From NCBI RefSeq assembly GCF_003994235.2, contig NZ_RYFG02000026.1, positions 55,458 to 119,457 on the forward strand: 64,000 nucleotides of DNA, in the 5' to 3' direction. Made by a program: the position numbers and the translations under genes. The notes beneath the pieces are model-generated. The model was given only the letters and a program-made list of their open reading frames with translations, ran no database searches and was not told the DNA's origin. The stretch comes from Candidatus Methylobacter oryzae (GTDB taxonomy: Bacteria > Pseudomonadota > Gammaproteobacteria > Methylococcales > Methylomonadaceae). This document shows positions 26,891 through 34,972 of the stretch, in pieces. Position 1 is the stretch's first letter. Every line of letters starts with the position of its first letter.

Positions 26891-27211
26891 GTGGCGTGGT
26901 TACTTTTATTTTCCGCGGGCGTCGCGGAAATAATATTTGCTTTAAGTCTCAAATATAATCAAGGATTTAGCAAATTATGGCCCAGCATAATAACAATGGC
27001 ATCCGGCGGCTTGAGTTTTTATTTGCTGATACTGGCAATCAAGACCCTGCCGCTGGGTACTTCATACGCTGTCTGGACCGGCATGGGGGCGGTTGGCGTC
27101 GCTATATTAGGTATTATTTTGTTTAAGGAATCGGCCGACTGGTACCGTTTGCTGTCGATTACCCTGGTGATTGCCGGAATTGTCGGACTCAAATTGACTG
27201 ACAGCGCCTAG
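26891..27211 (+). CDS. sugE: Small multidrug resistance family transporter, SugE/Gdx type
   Basis: A 106-residue four-span membrane protein of the SMR family. It has the conserved membrane Glu in AGVAEIIFALSL and the SugE/Gdx signature LPLGTSYAVWTGMGAVG near residue 60. Gdx members export guanidinium in exchange for protons. The start GTG at 26891 follows AAGGGG with good spacing and gives MAWLLLF, aligning with the family N-terminus. No guanidine riboswitch was seen upstream. The tusB-like gene begins 2 bp after its stop. Confidence 0.88.
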   Translation: MAWLLLFSAGVAEIIFALSLKYNQGFSKLWPSIITMASGGLSFYLLILAIKTLPLGTSYAVWTGMGAVGVAILGIILFKESADWYRLLSITLVIAGIVGLKLTDSA

Positions 27212-27212
27212 C

Positions 27213-27503
27213 ATGTTGCACCTTATTTTTCAGTCGCCTATTGAAGCGGCTATTTTAGAGCGCATTGATCCGGACGATGTTGTGGTATTTCTTGAAAATG
27301 CCGTTCTGCGGGTTTTACAAAACAGCAATATAAACGCTGTGTTAAAGCGGCAATTAAGCAACAATCGCTTATGCGTATTAGCGGATGACATTGTCATACG
27401 AGGCATTGCCAAGGATGAGCTGATTGAAGAGATTGAGGTGATAGACTACGCCGGACTGGTTGAATTAACGGTTAATAACGCGGTTATTCAGTCATGGACG
27501 TGA
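27213..27503 (+). CDS. tusB: Sulfur relay protein TusB/DsrH family
   Basis: A 96-residue protein that starts MLHLIFQSP and has the family pattern VVVFLENAVL and LCVLADDIVIRG. TusB works with TusC and TusD as a hexamer that passes persulfide sulfur to TusE during 2-thiouridine formation in tRNA; DsrH is the sulfur-oxidation homologue. TusC and TusD are not adjacent. It is packed between sugE (2-bp gap) and the tusE-like gene (10-bp overlap). Confidence 0.78.
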   Translation: MLHLIFQSPIEAAILERIDPDDVVVFLENAVLRVLQNSNINAVLKRQLSNNRLCVLADDIVIRGIAKDELIEEIEVIDYAGLVELTVNNAVIQSWT

Positions 27504-27826
27504 TAGATGCGGAGTTACATTTGGAACTCACCGAACAGGGCTTTTTAATAAACGCGGCAGATTGGGATGAAAATGTTGCCCAACAGTTGGCTGCATCAAA
27601 CAATATAGAGCTGAACGATGACCACTGGGAAATTATTTGGTTCATTCGGCGTTATTATCAACAATTTAAACATTTGCCCAATGCCAGGCTTTTTACTAAA
27701 GCAATTGCCAAAGAGCTTGGAGAAGCAAAAGGCAATAGCCGCTATTTACATAAATTGTTTCCCGAAGGCCCTTTAAAATATGCCTGTAAGCTGGCCGGCT
27801 TGCCTAAACCGCCGACCTGTTTATAA
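27494..27826 (+). CDS. tusE: Sulfurtransferase TusE/DsrC family
   Basis: A 110-residue sulfur carrier. The C-terminal arm KYACKLAGLPKPPTCL carries both cysteines, 11 residues apart as in DsrC. The last Cys accepts persulfide from the TusBCD complex and passes it to MnmA for 2-thiouridine in tRNA. The conserved DDHWEIIWFIRRYY segment is present. Having both cysteines makes a DsrC-like redox role possible as well. It overlaps tusB by 10 bp, so the two are translationally coupled. Confidence 0.9.
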   Translation: MDVIDAELHLELTEQGFLINAADWDENVAQQLAASNNIELNDDHWEIIWFIRRYYQQFKHLPNARLFTKAIAKELGEAKGNSRYLHKLFPEGPLKYACKLAGLPKPPTCL

Positions 27827-27830
27827 CGCT

Positions 27831-28223
27831 CTACCCTTGTTTAAAGCGGTGAATCAACCGTCTTTCTTTCTTGTTCGGTTTACGATCCCTGCCGCTAAAG
27901 TCGAATAATTCCCGCTGCTCGCGATTTTGGATAATTTGCTGTTCGCGTTTGACACGGCTTTCAGCGCTTTCCTCATACATCAGGACGGCTTCTTTAGCGG
28001 ACCGCCGTTGGCTAATAATCGCGGTAATTGTAATGTCCCAGCGATAATTATCTTTACTGATGGCAAGCTTGGCGCCGACTTTAACTTCTTTCCCAGGCTT
28101 CGCGCGCTGGTCGTTAACATGAACTTTACCGCCGGAAATAGCCTCAGCCGCTAATGAGCGCGTTTTAAAAAAACGCGCGGCCCATAACCACTTATCTAAA
28201 CGGATAACTTCCAGTTCGGGCAT
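27831..28223 (-). CDS. hslR: Heat shock protein 15, S4-domain RNA-binding protein
   Basis: A 130-residue protein with an N-terminal S4 domain (IRLDKWLWAARFFKTRSLA, then GKVHVNDQRAKPGKEV) and a basic C-terminal tail (RDRKPNKKERRLIHRF). Hsp15 binds 50S subunits carrying blocked nascent chains and helps recycle them. Its start abuts the stop of the rhodanese gene, so the two form an operon. Confidence 0.93.
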   Translation of the reverse strand: MPELEVIRLDKWLWAARFFKTRSLAAEAISGGKVHVNDQRAKPGKEVKVGAKLAISKDNYRWDITITAIISQRRSAKEAVLMYEESAESRVKREQQIIQNREQRELFDFSGRDRKPNKKERRLIHRFKQG

Positions 28224-28589
28224 TTAGACGACTTCATTACCGCTTTCGGTCCATGCTTTGAATCCGCCTGCCATACTGACGGCATTATTGTATCCCATCT
28301 TGTTTAATGCTTCCGTTGCCAATGCTGAGCGACCGCCGGACTGACAATAAACAATGATATGGGCATCTTGTTTGTCCTGAAAATCGGGATGCGAACCTAT
28401 CTTAAATTCCAATACGCCGCGAGATATATTGAACGCGCCCGGCAAGTGGCCGGCAGCATATTCAACAGGTTCCCTGACGTCGAGAACAAGACTTGTCCCC
28501 AAGGAGTTTTTTGCTTCATTAACATCAATTTCAACAATATTTTGTTTGGCTTGAGCCACAAGGTCCATTGCAGTAAGTGTCATAATCAT
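28224..28589 (-). CDS. Rhodanese-like sulfurtransferase
   Basis: A 121-residue single rhodanese domain. Key parts are LVLDVREPVEYAAGHLPGAFNI and the active-site loop VYCQSGGRSA, with the catalytic Cys near residue 85. It would carry sulfane sulfur in the cytoplasm. The start may be the ATG at 28583 rather than 28589. It is directly upstream of hslR and faces the tusE-like gene tail-to-tail across hslR. Confidence 0.92.
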   Translation of the reverse strand: MIMTLTAMDLVAQAKQNIVEIDVNEAKNSLGTSLVLDVREPVEYAAGHLPGAFNISRGVLEFKIGSHPDFQDKQDAHIIVYCQSGGRSALATEALNKMGYNNAVSMAGGFKAWTESGNEVV

Positions 28590-28766
28590 CTTTAAAATAA
28601 AAGTAATGTTAGCAATAACAAGGAGCGGATTTCTTATAAGCTAGTTTGCCCTGTCATTATCGATATATTCAGATTAGTTTGCTGGCAGCGGCTATTTTAG
28701 ATAAAAACGGCAGTTTTTTCTCAATTTTAATCCGGACGCAGGTTACGTCAGTGCCGAAGACAGATC

Positions 28767-28792
28767 GAGGCGCTCATTTAAATGAACGCCTC
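28767..28792 (-). terminator. Hairpin after ispH
   Basis: GAGGCGTTCATTT and AAATGAGCGCCTC (minus strand) form a 13-bp stem with one G-U pair. It lies 17 bp after the ispH stop and has no strong U-tract. It is probably a transcription end or mRNA-stabilising hairpin. Confidence 0.5.
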
Positions 28793-28808
28793 CCTGTAAC
28801 GAAGAGTG

Positions 28809-29756
28809 TTAATTGATGTGTTTCTTTAATTCTCTAGGCAAAGAGAATACTACTTTTTCTTCTATGCCCTGGATTTCCACAGTCGATTGTCCGCCCCACT
28901 CTTTTAATTGACTGATAACTTCCTGGACCAGAACTTCCGGAGCGGAAGCCCCGGCGGTAACGCCGACGACAGCAATACCCTCAAACCAGCTTTTCTGCAT
29001 ATCTTTTGCAGTATCGATCAAGTAAGCCTGCTTACCGAGTTGTTCGGCAATTTCGCGCAAGCGGTTGGAATTGGAACTATTCGGCGATCCGACGACAAGA
29101 ATAATATCCGCCGTTTTAGCCAGCTCATGAACAGCATCCTGGCGATTTTGCGTCGCATAGCAAATATCGTCTTTTTTCTGCTCCTGTATCGCTTTAAAGC
29201 GGGCTCTCAACGCATCGACCATAATCTTGGTGTCGGTCATCGACAAAGTTGTTTGAGTAACGTAAGCCAGATTATCGGGATTTTTTACTTCCAGGTTTTT
29301 AACGTCTTCCGGGGTTTCGACCAGATAAATACCGCCGTTATCCGTACAGCGCTCATATTGCCCCATGGTCCCCTCAACTTCAGGATGTCCGGCATGACCG
29401 ATCAGAATAACTTCGCGATCCTCTTTAGCATGCTTGGCAACTTGCAAATGAACTTTGGTAACCAGCGGACAAGTCGCATCGAAAACCGTTAAATTACGTT
29501 CTTTAGCTTCTTTCTGCACTTGCTTGGAAACGCCATGAGCGCTGAAAATCAGATAAGAACCGACCGGCACATCCGTTAAATCTTCGATAAAAATAGCGCC
29601 TTTTTCTTTAAGTCCGTCAACAACCGTGCGATTGTGGACAACTTCGTGGCGAACATAAATCGGCGCACCGAAAGCCTGAATGGCCTGATCGACGATTTCA
29701 ATAGCCCGGTCTACACCGGCACAGAATCCACGGGGATTAGCGAGTACAATTTGCAT
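28809..29756 (-). CDS. ispH: 4-hydroxy-3-methylbut-2-enyl diphosphate reductase
   Basis: A 315-residue Fe-S enzyme that catalyses the last step of the MEP pathway, giving isopentenyl and dimethylallyl diphosphate. The three cluster cysteines lie in [11 protein letters not shown] (Cys12), DATCPLV and the later [10 protein letters not shown]. The conserved YVTQTTLSM segment is present. Length and order match the family fully. Confidence 0.97.
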   Translation of the reverse strand: MQIVLANPRGFCAGVDRAIEIVDQAIQAFGAPIYVRHEVVHNRTVVDGLKEKGAIFIEDLTDVPVGSYLIFSAHGVSKQVQKEAKERNLTVFDATCPLVTKVHLQVAKHAKEDREVILIGHAGHPEVEGTMGQYERCTDNGGIYLVETPEDVKNLEVKNPDNLAYVTQTTLSMTDTKIMVDALRARFKAIQEQKKDDICYATQNRQDAVHELAKTADIILVVGSPNSSNSNRLREIAEQLGKQAYLIDTAKDMQKSWFEGIAVVGVTAGASAPEVLVQEVISQLKEWGGQSTVEIQGIEEKVVFSLPRELKKHIN

Positions 29757-29792
29757 ATCTTGACTTCTTCACTGGGTTAATTTGAAGTTATT

Positions 29793-30278
29793 TTAACTCA
29801 ACATTGTTTCTGAGACGATAATTCCATCGCCGTCAGCATATAAGAAATGATTTTGTTTGAAATTGACGCCGGCAAAAGTGACCACCAACTCGCGGTCGCC
29901 ATGATCTTTTTTATGGCTCTTTAAGGGATGGGTATGCAACGCGCGTATCCCTATAGGGAGTTGATCGATAATTTCAGAATCGCGGATGCAACCGTGAATC
30001 ACGACCCCCTGCCAGCCATTGGCAATAGCAAGTTTTGCCAGATCGGCGCCCAACAACGCACAACGATGCGAACCGCCGCCATCGACCACTAACACCCTGT
30101 TTTCAACTTTATGTTCCAGCACGGACCTGATCAAGACATTATCTTCAAAAACTTTAACTGTCGTGATTTGGCCGCAAAATCTTGAACGGCCACCGTATGA
30201 TTTAAGCAGCGGTTCAGCAATCTGGAAGTGATTGTCTTCCGAATGCGCATCGCAAAGATCGGCAGTAGTGAAAGTCAT
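29793..30278 (-). CDS. rraA: Regulator of RNase E activity RraA (4-hydroxy-4-methyl-2-oxoglutarate aldolase fold)
   Basis: A 161-residue protein with the RraA core VLVVDGGGSHRCALLGADLAKLA and HGCIRDSEIIDQL. RraA binds RNase E and slows mRNA decay in E. coli. Some members of this fold are aldolases, so the role is inferred from length and the gammaproteobacterial background. It lies between ispH and trhP on the same strand. Confidence 0.93.
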   Translation of the reverse strand: MTFTTADLCDAHSEDNHFQIAEPLLKSYGGRSRFCGQITTVKVFEDNVLIRSVLEHKVENRVLVVDGGGSHRCALLGADLAKLAIANGWQGVVIHGCIRDSEIIDQLPIGIRALHTHPLKSHKKDHGDRELVVTFAGVNFKQNHFLYADGDGIIVSETMLS

Positions 30279-30342
30279 AATTTAAGTCTCAAAAGGAGAA
30301 AAGTAGAGGCACAAGGCGGCAAGCTTTAACCTTGTACCTATC

Positions 30343-31686
30343 TCAAGTATAGCGCGCCAGCAAGCCATGATCGCCGCGTATTTCCGGCAACGGTATTTTG
30401 ACTTCATAGCCGCCGCCCGAGGCTTCTTCCATCGCTTGCCCGTACATGCCTTCCATGCGTTCAACGGTAATGTCCTGATTGCCTTCAGGCAATATCAGTT
30501 CCAGTTTGTCGCCGACAGAAAACTTGTTTTTCACGTCAATCGTTGCCAAGCCGGTCTCCCGCTCATAACTCCTGATTTCTCCGCAAAATTGCTGCTGATG
30601 GCTTTTGGAATAACCGGTCAGGTAGTTTTGATGCTCATGGGTATGGTGGCGCTGATAAAAACCGTCTGTATATCCGCGGTTCGCAAGATTTTCCAGGACA
30701 CCGATCAGCTCCGGCTGGAACGCGCGCCCGGCCAATGCATCGTCAATCGCCTGACGATAGGTCTGCGCAGTTCGCGCTACGTAATAATGCGATTTGGTAC
30801 GGCCCTCGATTTTAAGACTGTCCACGCCGATTTCGACCAGACGCTGCACATGCTCGATGGCTCGCAAATCTTTCGAGTTCATGATGTAAGTGCCGTTTTC
30901 GTCTTCCATGACCGGCAATAATTCACCTTTACGCCCCTCTTCTTCCAGAAAATATATCTTGTCGGCCAACGGATGCCTTTCCGCACCGCCGCAGCTGGCG
31001 TTGCTGATGTCGGACATCGACAGCGTTGCGCCGCCAACCGGCAGATAATCGCCCTCGGCATTTTCTTCGGCGGGAAGCGTATCGTATTTCCAGCGGCAGG
31101 AATTGGTGCACGTACCTTGGTTAGGATCGCGATGGTTGAAATAACCGGATAACAAGCAGCGGCCTGAATAAGCAATGCACAATGCGCCGTGCACGAACAC
31201 TTCAAGCTCCATGTCGGGACAAAGCTGGCGAATCTCTTCAATCTCATCCAAGGACAGCTCGCGGGACAAAATGACCCGCTCGACGCCCATGCTTTTCCAG
31301 AAATTGACCGAGGCATAATTGACGGTATTGGCCTGCACCGACAGGTGTATCGGCATGTCCGGCCAGGCTTCCCGGGTCATCATGATCAAGCCCGGATCGG
31401 CCATGATCAAAGCGTCCGGCTGCATCGCGATAATCGGGGTAATATCTTTAATAAAGGTCTTAACCTTGGCATTATGCGGAATCACATTGGTCGCCAGGAA
31501 AAATTTCTTGCCCAGCCGATGGGCTTCGTCTATGCCCTTGGCCAGATTATCGGCAAGAAAATCATTGTTGCGCACCCGCAAGCTGTAGCGAGGCAATCCC
31601 GCATAAACGGCATCGGCGCCGTATGCAAAAGCATAACGCATATTTTTAAGGGTTCCGGCGGGAGAAAGTAGTTCGACTTGTTTCAT
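30343..31686 (-). CDS. trhP: tRNA 5-hydroxyuridine modification protein TrhP (YegQ, peptidase U32 family)
   Basis: A 447-residue member of the U32 family that helps form 5-hydroxyuridine at the tRNA wobble position using prephenate. The N-terminal barrel starts ELLSPAGTLKNMRYA. The cysteine-rich core is visible in ALCIAYSGRCLLSGYF and NQGTCTNSCRWKYD, with the SLKIEGRTKSHYYV stretch after it. Length matches YegQ of E. coli (453 aa). Confidence 0.92.
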   Translation of the reverse strand: MKQVELLSPAGTLKNMRYAFAYGADAVYAGLPRYSLRVRNNDFLADNLAKGIDEAHRLGKKFFLATNVIPHNAKVKTFIKDITPIIAMQPDALIMADPGLIMMTREAWPDMPIHLSVQANTVNYASVNFWKSMGVERVILSRELSLDEIEEIRQLCPDMELEVFVHGALCIAYSGRCLLSGYFNHRDPNQGTCTNSCRWKYDTLPAEENAEGDYLPVGGATLSMSDISNASCGGAERHPLADKIYFLEEEGRKGELLPVMEDENGTYIMNSKDLRAIEHVQRLVEIGVDSLKIEGRTKSHYYVARTAQTYRQAIDDALAGRAFQPELIGVLENLANRGYTDGFYQRHHTHEHQNYLTGYSKSHQQQFCGEIRSYERETGLATIDVKNKFSVGDKLELILPEGNQDITVERMEGMYGQAMEEASGGGYEVKIPLPEIRGDHGLLARYT

Positions 31687-31764
31687 GTTGAAGTAGGTAA
31701 ATGATCTGTGTGGGCGTATTCTATCGCAACCGGCTTAAGCAAGCCAAAAATGGGGGCGTATTGA

Positions 31765-31896
31765 ATGTGGATAGTATTGTTTATAGTCGCGGTGCTGTTT
31801 GTTTTGGGCAGCGCGTTAATTCTGTTGCGGTCGGCCAAAATGCCGGAAATTCCCGATAATGTTAAAGCTCAATCCTATGAAGAAGATGATGATTAG
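31765..31896 (+). CDS. Very small membrane protein, DUF2897-like
   Basis: A 43-residue protein: one N-terminal hydrophobic span (MWIVLFIVAVLFVLGSALIL), a basic patch with SAKMPEIP, and an acidic tail YEEDDD. The LLRSAKMPEIP part resembles the single-span DUF2897 family, which has no known function. It starts ATG at 31765 and runs divergently from trhP. It is too short for usual ORF thresholds, but codon use and the domain-like layout support it. Confidence 0.6.
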   Translation: MWIVLFIVAVLFVLGSALILLRSAKMPEIPDNVKAQSYEEDDD

Positions 31897-32256
31897 GCCA
31901 AACGATCATTCACGAATATTAGTCTAAACTGTAGACGCGATTTATCGCGTCTGAATTCGCAGTATTCTTAGGATTATACGGAGCACCTTCAAAAGACGCA
32001 GTAAACCGCGTCTCTACCGCCCACGAAAGTTTTGCCAATCTTCCAATGAAAAACGCGCAAAAACTTTTGGGGCAATTAATACTGGAATAAGTTTGGTGAC
32101 TTTAGCAGATAGCTGCGCAGCGATCCAAGATTGAGTTTACCGACTTATAAACTCGCCAAACGGCCCTGTACGGCGTATCGTCACCCTCACTTGAGTTTAA
32201 AGCCAGGCAGCCATAATGCGATTGTCCAAAGCGATATATAGCGTAATCCGCCTTTT
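31897..32256. other. Gap with two related hairpins
   Basis: No gene is visible. A 9-bp perfect palindrome (AGACGCGAT, TT, ATCGCGTCT) lies at 31933-31952. A related imperfect one (AGACGCAGTAAACCGCGTCT) lies at 31994-32013. They look like two copies of one short repeat. The rest is featureless. Confidence 0.55.
31933..32013. repeat. Pair of AGACGCG-type palindromes
   Basis: Two hairpin repeats (31933-31952 and 31994-32013) share the arms AGACGC/GCGTCT, 41 bp apart. The first may also end transcription of the small membrane protein, but no U-tract follows. Confidence 0.55.
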
Positions 32257-33048
32257 TCAATCGAGCAGAGCGACTTCATCGCCGACATGAATCATCCCCC
32301 CGGCCCCGCAGGTAACCATCGCGACCGCGAAAGTCGGCTTTTTCTGACTAAAGGTGCGAGTCAGCGTTTGCAGGATCGGCAAGTCCCGTTCGCCGGAATC
32401 GGGATTTGCGTGCGTAGCAAGGCACCTGCTCTTCGGTGCGACAACGTCGAAATTAACGCGGCCGATGCGAATTTTCCGCCCCACCCAGCCTTGCTCTTCC
32501 CAGGCATCCAGTCCGTCGATGGCGATATTCGAACGGAAGCGAAGTTCGTTGAGCCCGTTATCGCCGACGGCAACGCCGACAGCCGCCAGACTTGCACGGC
32601 TGTGCAATGTTATTTGGCCAGCCTCATTGTCCTGATACCGGGGCGTAACGCCGTCCCCAACCAGCCGTAGCGGGAGCCGGCCCGGATGAGACGAAACCGG
32701 GTTTTCATCCAGCTTGAGCACATAATTCTCGATTACAGCGACAATGTTGTTGCGGCCTTGCTCGTCAAGCAACTCACTAACCAAAACTACGCCTTCCCGG
32801 CTGATGCATAATCTACGCGTCCCGTGGTCGAAGCGAAGCTGGAGGCGCGCTATGCCGGGCGTGTTGACCAGCGCAATGAACTGGTGCTTGTTGCTCCAGT
32901 CATCGCCGATCACGCCTGAATTGGCAAAGCGGAAGCCGAGAACCCTATCGCCAACGATTCGGCCTTGATCGAGAACAGTTAAACTATCGCATGTTTCGGG
33001 CGTGAAACCCTTAACGGGATAACGATATAGGGCAACGACGCGTGGCAT
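32257..33048 (-). CDS. MOSC domain protein with N-terminal MOSC beta-barrel
   Basis: A 263-residue protein. The N-terminal barrel (VVALYRYPVKGFTPETCD) is followed by a MOSC domain with RSNIAIDGLDAWEE and PKSRCLATHANPDSGERD. The single conserved Cys in that segment carries the sulfur or binds molybdenum cofactor in this family. Relatives include YcbX and YiiM, which reduce N-hydroxylated compounds. The ATG at 33048 is chosen because GGAG lies six bases before it; the ATG at 33060 has the site too close. Partners and substrate are unknown here. Confidence 0.87.
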   Translation of the reverse strand: MPRVVALYRYPVKGFTPETCDSLTVLDQGRIVGDRVLGFRFANSGVIGDDWSNKHQFIALVNTPGIARLQLRFDHGTRRLCISREGVVLVSELLDEQGRNNIVAVIENYVLKLDENPVSSHPGRLPLRLVGDGVTPRYQDNEAGQITLHSRASLAAVGVAVGDNGLNELRFRSNIAIDGLDAWEEQGWVGRKIRIGRVNFDVVAPKSRCLATHANPDSGERDLPILQTLTRTFSQKKPTFAVAMVTCGAGGMIHVGDEVALLD

Positions 33049-33459
33049 CGGTTTCTCCATCTTCCAGTTTAATTTACTGATATTGCGCAGTATCCATGAA
33101 AAGCACGAAAAAATACCAGCCGTAGGTTTTTCGCCGGCATGTAAGATCGTACTTTCGACAGGTCCCGCGGTCCAGAGCTTTGCCCGTCAGACCTTCCAGT
33201 TTTTTACCGGAGCCGCTCCCGGCAGTCTCGGCCGCCATCCCTGGCCGTCGTATAAAACCTGGAAGGTCTGCCTAGTGGCCTGCTTGCCTACCCTTAGATC
33301 AGGGACGGCCGTAAAGCTGTCTATAACAATGGCCGCAAGAGTTTGGGAACAAATTTTCGTGCTTTCTTTTTGTACTTTTCGTGGACGACGCTTTTTATCA
33401 TCTGTATGCGTAACACCGGTGATTTATTGAACGGCGCCTATTTTCACAAAAAATACGGC
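33049..33459. other. Gap between the MOSC gene and rubredoxin
   Basis: About 410 bp without a gene. It contains the MITE-like element at 33189-33269. Sequence to its right (33270-33370) shows weak resemblance to that right of the second copy, so the mobile unit may be longer. Confidence 0.5.
33189..33269. repeat. MITE-like element family M, short copy
   Basis: 81 bp bounded by AGACCTTCCAG and its reverse complement within AAAACCTGGAAGGTCT. It matches the reverse complement of 43002-43136, minus about 55 bp in the middle. The left part holds ACCGGAGCCGCTCCCGG and the right part GTCTCGGCCGCCATCC, both shared with the long copy. It contains no gene. Confidence 0.8.
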
Positions 33460-33630
33460 TTATTCCATTAATTTAAAAAAATCTTTAGGCGCGCCACAGA
33501 TCGGGCAAGCCCAGTCGTCCGGTATGTCGGCCCAGCGGGTTCCGGGTGCAAGACCGCTATCGGGGTCGCCCTTTGCTTCATCATAGATATGCTCGCATTC
33601 TCTGCATTGATATTTTTTAAAACCGGACAT
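33460..33630 (-). CDS. Rubredoxin
   Basis: A 56-residue one-iron electron carrier. Both Cys pairs are present: [12 protein letters not shown] and [12 protein letters not shown]. The [14 protein letters not shown] segment is typical. The ATG at 33630 follows CAGGAG with 7-bp spacing. It is likely to pass electrons in the cytoplasm. The haemoglobin gene lies upstream on the same strand but is separated from it by 249 bp and a palindromic repeat, so joint transcription is uncertain. Confidence 0.95.
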   Translation of the reverse strand: MSGFKKYQCRECEHIYDEAKGDPDSGLAPGTRWADIPDDWACPICGAPKDFFKLME

Positions 33631-33819
33631 GATAATTCTCCTGAATAAGTCAGTTGTAGCAACGTTTCCGGCAGCAAACGAACAATCAGGACCATCCGCT
33701 GCCGGAAAAAAATTTACCGCTAAAGCTCAGGCCGTAAACGGCCGCAGGCTGGGAACATACCGAAAAACCAAATCATGATGCCGGGAAAAGCTAATACCGT
33801 TCATCCGTGCTATTCCGTG

Positions 33820-33872
33820 TTTATACCCAAGCATTAAGTTTCGTTTGAGCAGGCAAGCTGCTCAACAGCTTT
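33820..33872 (-). repeat. Palindromic repeat family P, copy 3 (3' of the haemoglobin gene)
   Basis: A diverged copy: arms TTGAGCAG and CTGCTCAA give a perfect 8-bp palindrome around GCAAG. It begins 8 bp beyond the haemoglobin stop codon, in the same orientation relative to that gene as copies 4 and 5 to theirs. It may serve as a transcription end. Confidence 0.75.
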
Positions 33873-33879
33873 TTTAAGA

Positions 33880-34251
33880 TTAACGGCTCAGCACGTCGTC
33901 TCGCGTGCTTTCGGCGATAGCGGCAACCTGGGCGATCAGCTCCTCTGTTACGCCCAACTCGCGAAGAGTCGCACCAAGGTCTTCGATTACCGCATCGACA
34001 TGGCTGTCGTTCAGGCCGCGCTCGACCAAATGGGCATGACCGCGACGCATATCGAGGCCGCTGTAATTATGCGGCCCGCCGAAAGCCATGGTCAGGAATG
34101 CCTTTTGTTTTGCGGCCTGGGTTTCCATATCCACGCCTTCGAAAAAGGAACTGATGCGGCCGTCGCTCAACACCTTGCGGTAAAAAATATCGACAGCGGC
34201 ATTGACGGCAGCTTCGCCGCCCAGTTTCTCGTACAAAGACTCTTGTGACAT
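33880..34251 (-). CDS. Truncated haemoglobin (group I type)
   Basis: A 123-residue two-on-two globin. It has LYEKLGGEAAVNAAVDIFYRK (helix A-B with Tyr) and FGGPHNYSGLDMRRGHAHL (E-F region). The His of HAHL is the likely proximal haem ligand. The start at 34251 has GGAG seven bases before it; a longer frame that begins in the upstream regulatory region is spurious. Two NsrR-type sites lie 23-121 bp upstream, so the gene is probably induced by nitric oxide. The role would be NO or O2 chemistry in the cytoplasm. Confidence 0.93.
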   Translation of the reverse strand: MSQESLYEKLGGEAAVNAAVDIFYRKVLSDGRISSFFEGVDMETQAAKQKAFLTMAFGGPHNYSGLDMRRGHAHLVERGLNDSHVDAVIEDLGATLRELGVTEELIAQVAAIAESTRDDVLSR

Positions 34252-34271
34252 GTTATTTCTCCAAATAATTA

Positions 34272-34294
34272 AAAAGGTGTTTAGAATGCATCTT
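34272..34294. promoter_or_regulatory. NsrR-like operator, proximal (weaker)
   Basis: The right half GAATGCATCTT fits the NsrR half-site well; the left half AAAAGGTGTTT fits at about 7 of 11 positions, spaced by one base. It lies 20 bp before the haemoglobin start, so a bound repressor would block initiation. Confidence 0.55.
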
Positions 34295-34348
34295 AAAGAG
34301 CCGCGTCCTATGAGGGGGAAGAAGATGGCGCGAACGAAGCATAACAAT

Positions 34349-34371
34349 AAGATGCATTTCAAATACATCTT
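34349..34371. promoter_or_regulatory. NsrR operator between the haemoglobin gene and nsrR
   Basis: AAGATGCATTT, one base, AAATACATCTT: an 11-1-11 inverted repeat with a single arm mismatch, almost identical to the known NsrR consensus. It sits in the divergent promoter region and can control both the haemoglobin gene and nsrR itself. Confidence 0.85.
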
Positions 34372-34458
34372 ATTTGTGATTTCAAAATCAGTCAAGCCTA
34401 TCCTTTAGTTTTTTAAGGATTAATTTAAAATTACCTTTAATTTAAAGGAGTATAGAAT

Positions 34459-34914
34459 ATGCAACTTACGCAATTTACCGATCTTTCACTGCGTTTACTG
34501 ATTCATCTTGCCCGCTTACCGGAACCGGGCATGGCGACAATTTCAGAGATTGCGGAATATTATGAAATTTCCCGCAACCATCTAATGAAGGTAACGAATA
34601 GCCTGGTCAACCAGGGATTCATTATGACTACACGAGGCAAAGGCGGCGGCATCCAGTTGGCCCGCCCCGCCTACACGATAGGCGTGGGCGAAGTGGTACG
34701 AGCAACCGAACCTAATATGAACCTGGTCGAGTGCTTCGATGCCCCGAACAACCAGTGCCGGCTCACTCGCGACTGCTTCCTGAAGGCTACTTTATATGAG
34801 GCGCAACGCGCATTCATGGCGGTGCTGGACAAATATACGCTGGCGGATGCGGCCCGTTTCGGCTTCAAAGCCGATCTGTCAACGCTGTCCGTAGATAAAC
34901 CGCCGTCCACCTGA
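34459..34914 (+). CDS. nsrR: Nitric oxide-sensing repressor NsrR (Rrf2 family)
   Basis: A 151-residue Rrf2-type winged-helix repressor with an Fe-S cluster that reacts with NO. The DNA-binding half begins MQLTQFTDLSLRLLIHLA, the usual NsrR N-terminus. The three cluster cysteines are spaced as in NsrR (ECFDAPNNQCRLTRDC). The ATG at 34459 follows AAGGAG. The matching operator in the divergent region and the globin target next door strongly support the assignment. Confidence 0.95.
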   Translation: MQLTQFTDLSLRLLIHLARLPEPGMATISEIAEYYEISRNHLMKVTNSLVNQGFIMTTRGKGGGIQLARPAYTIGVGEVVRATEPNMNLVECFDAPNNQCRLTRDCFLKATLYEAQRAFMAVLDKYTLADAARFGFKADLSTLSVDKPPST

Positions 34915-34972
34915 CGCAAAATCGATTTGCCCGGCTCAAAGCATTTGCTTCGATTAATGGATAAAATCGACA

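Noticed and set aside
34252..34395. 48-codon extension at the haemoglobin start
   Set aside because: The extension runs through the NsrR operator, and the real start has a good ribosome site just before it.
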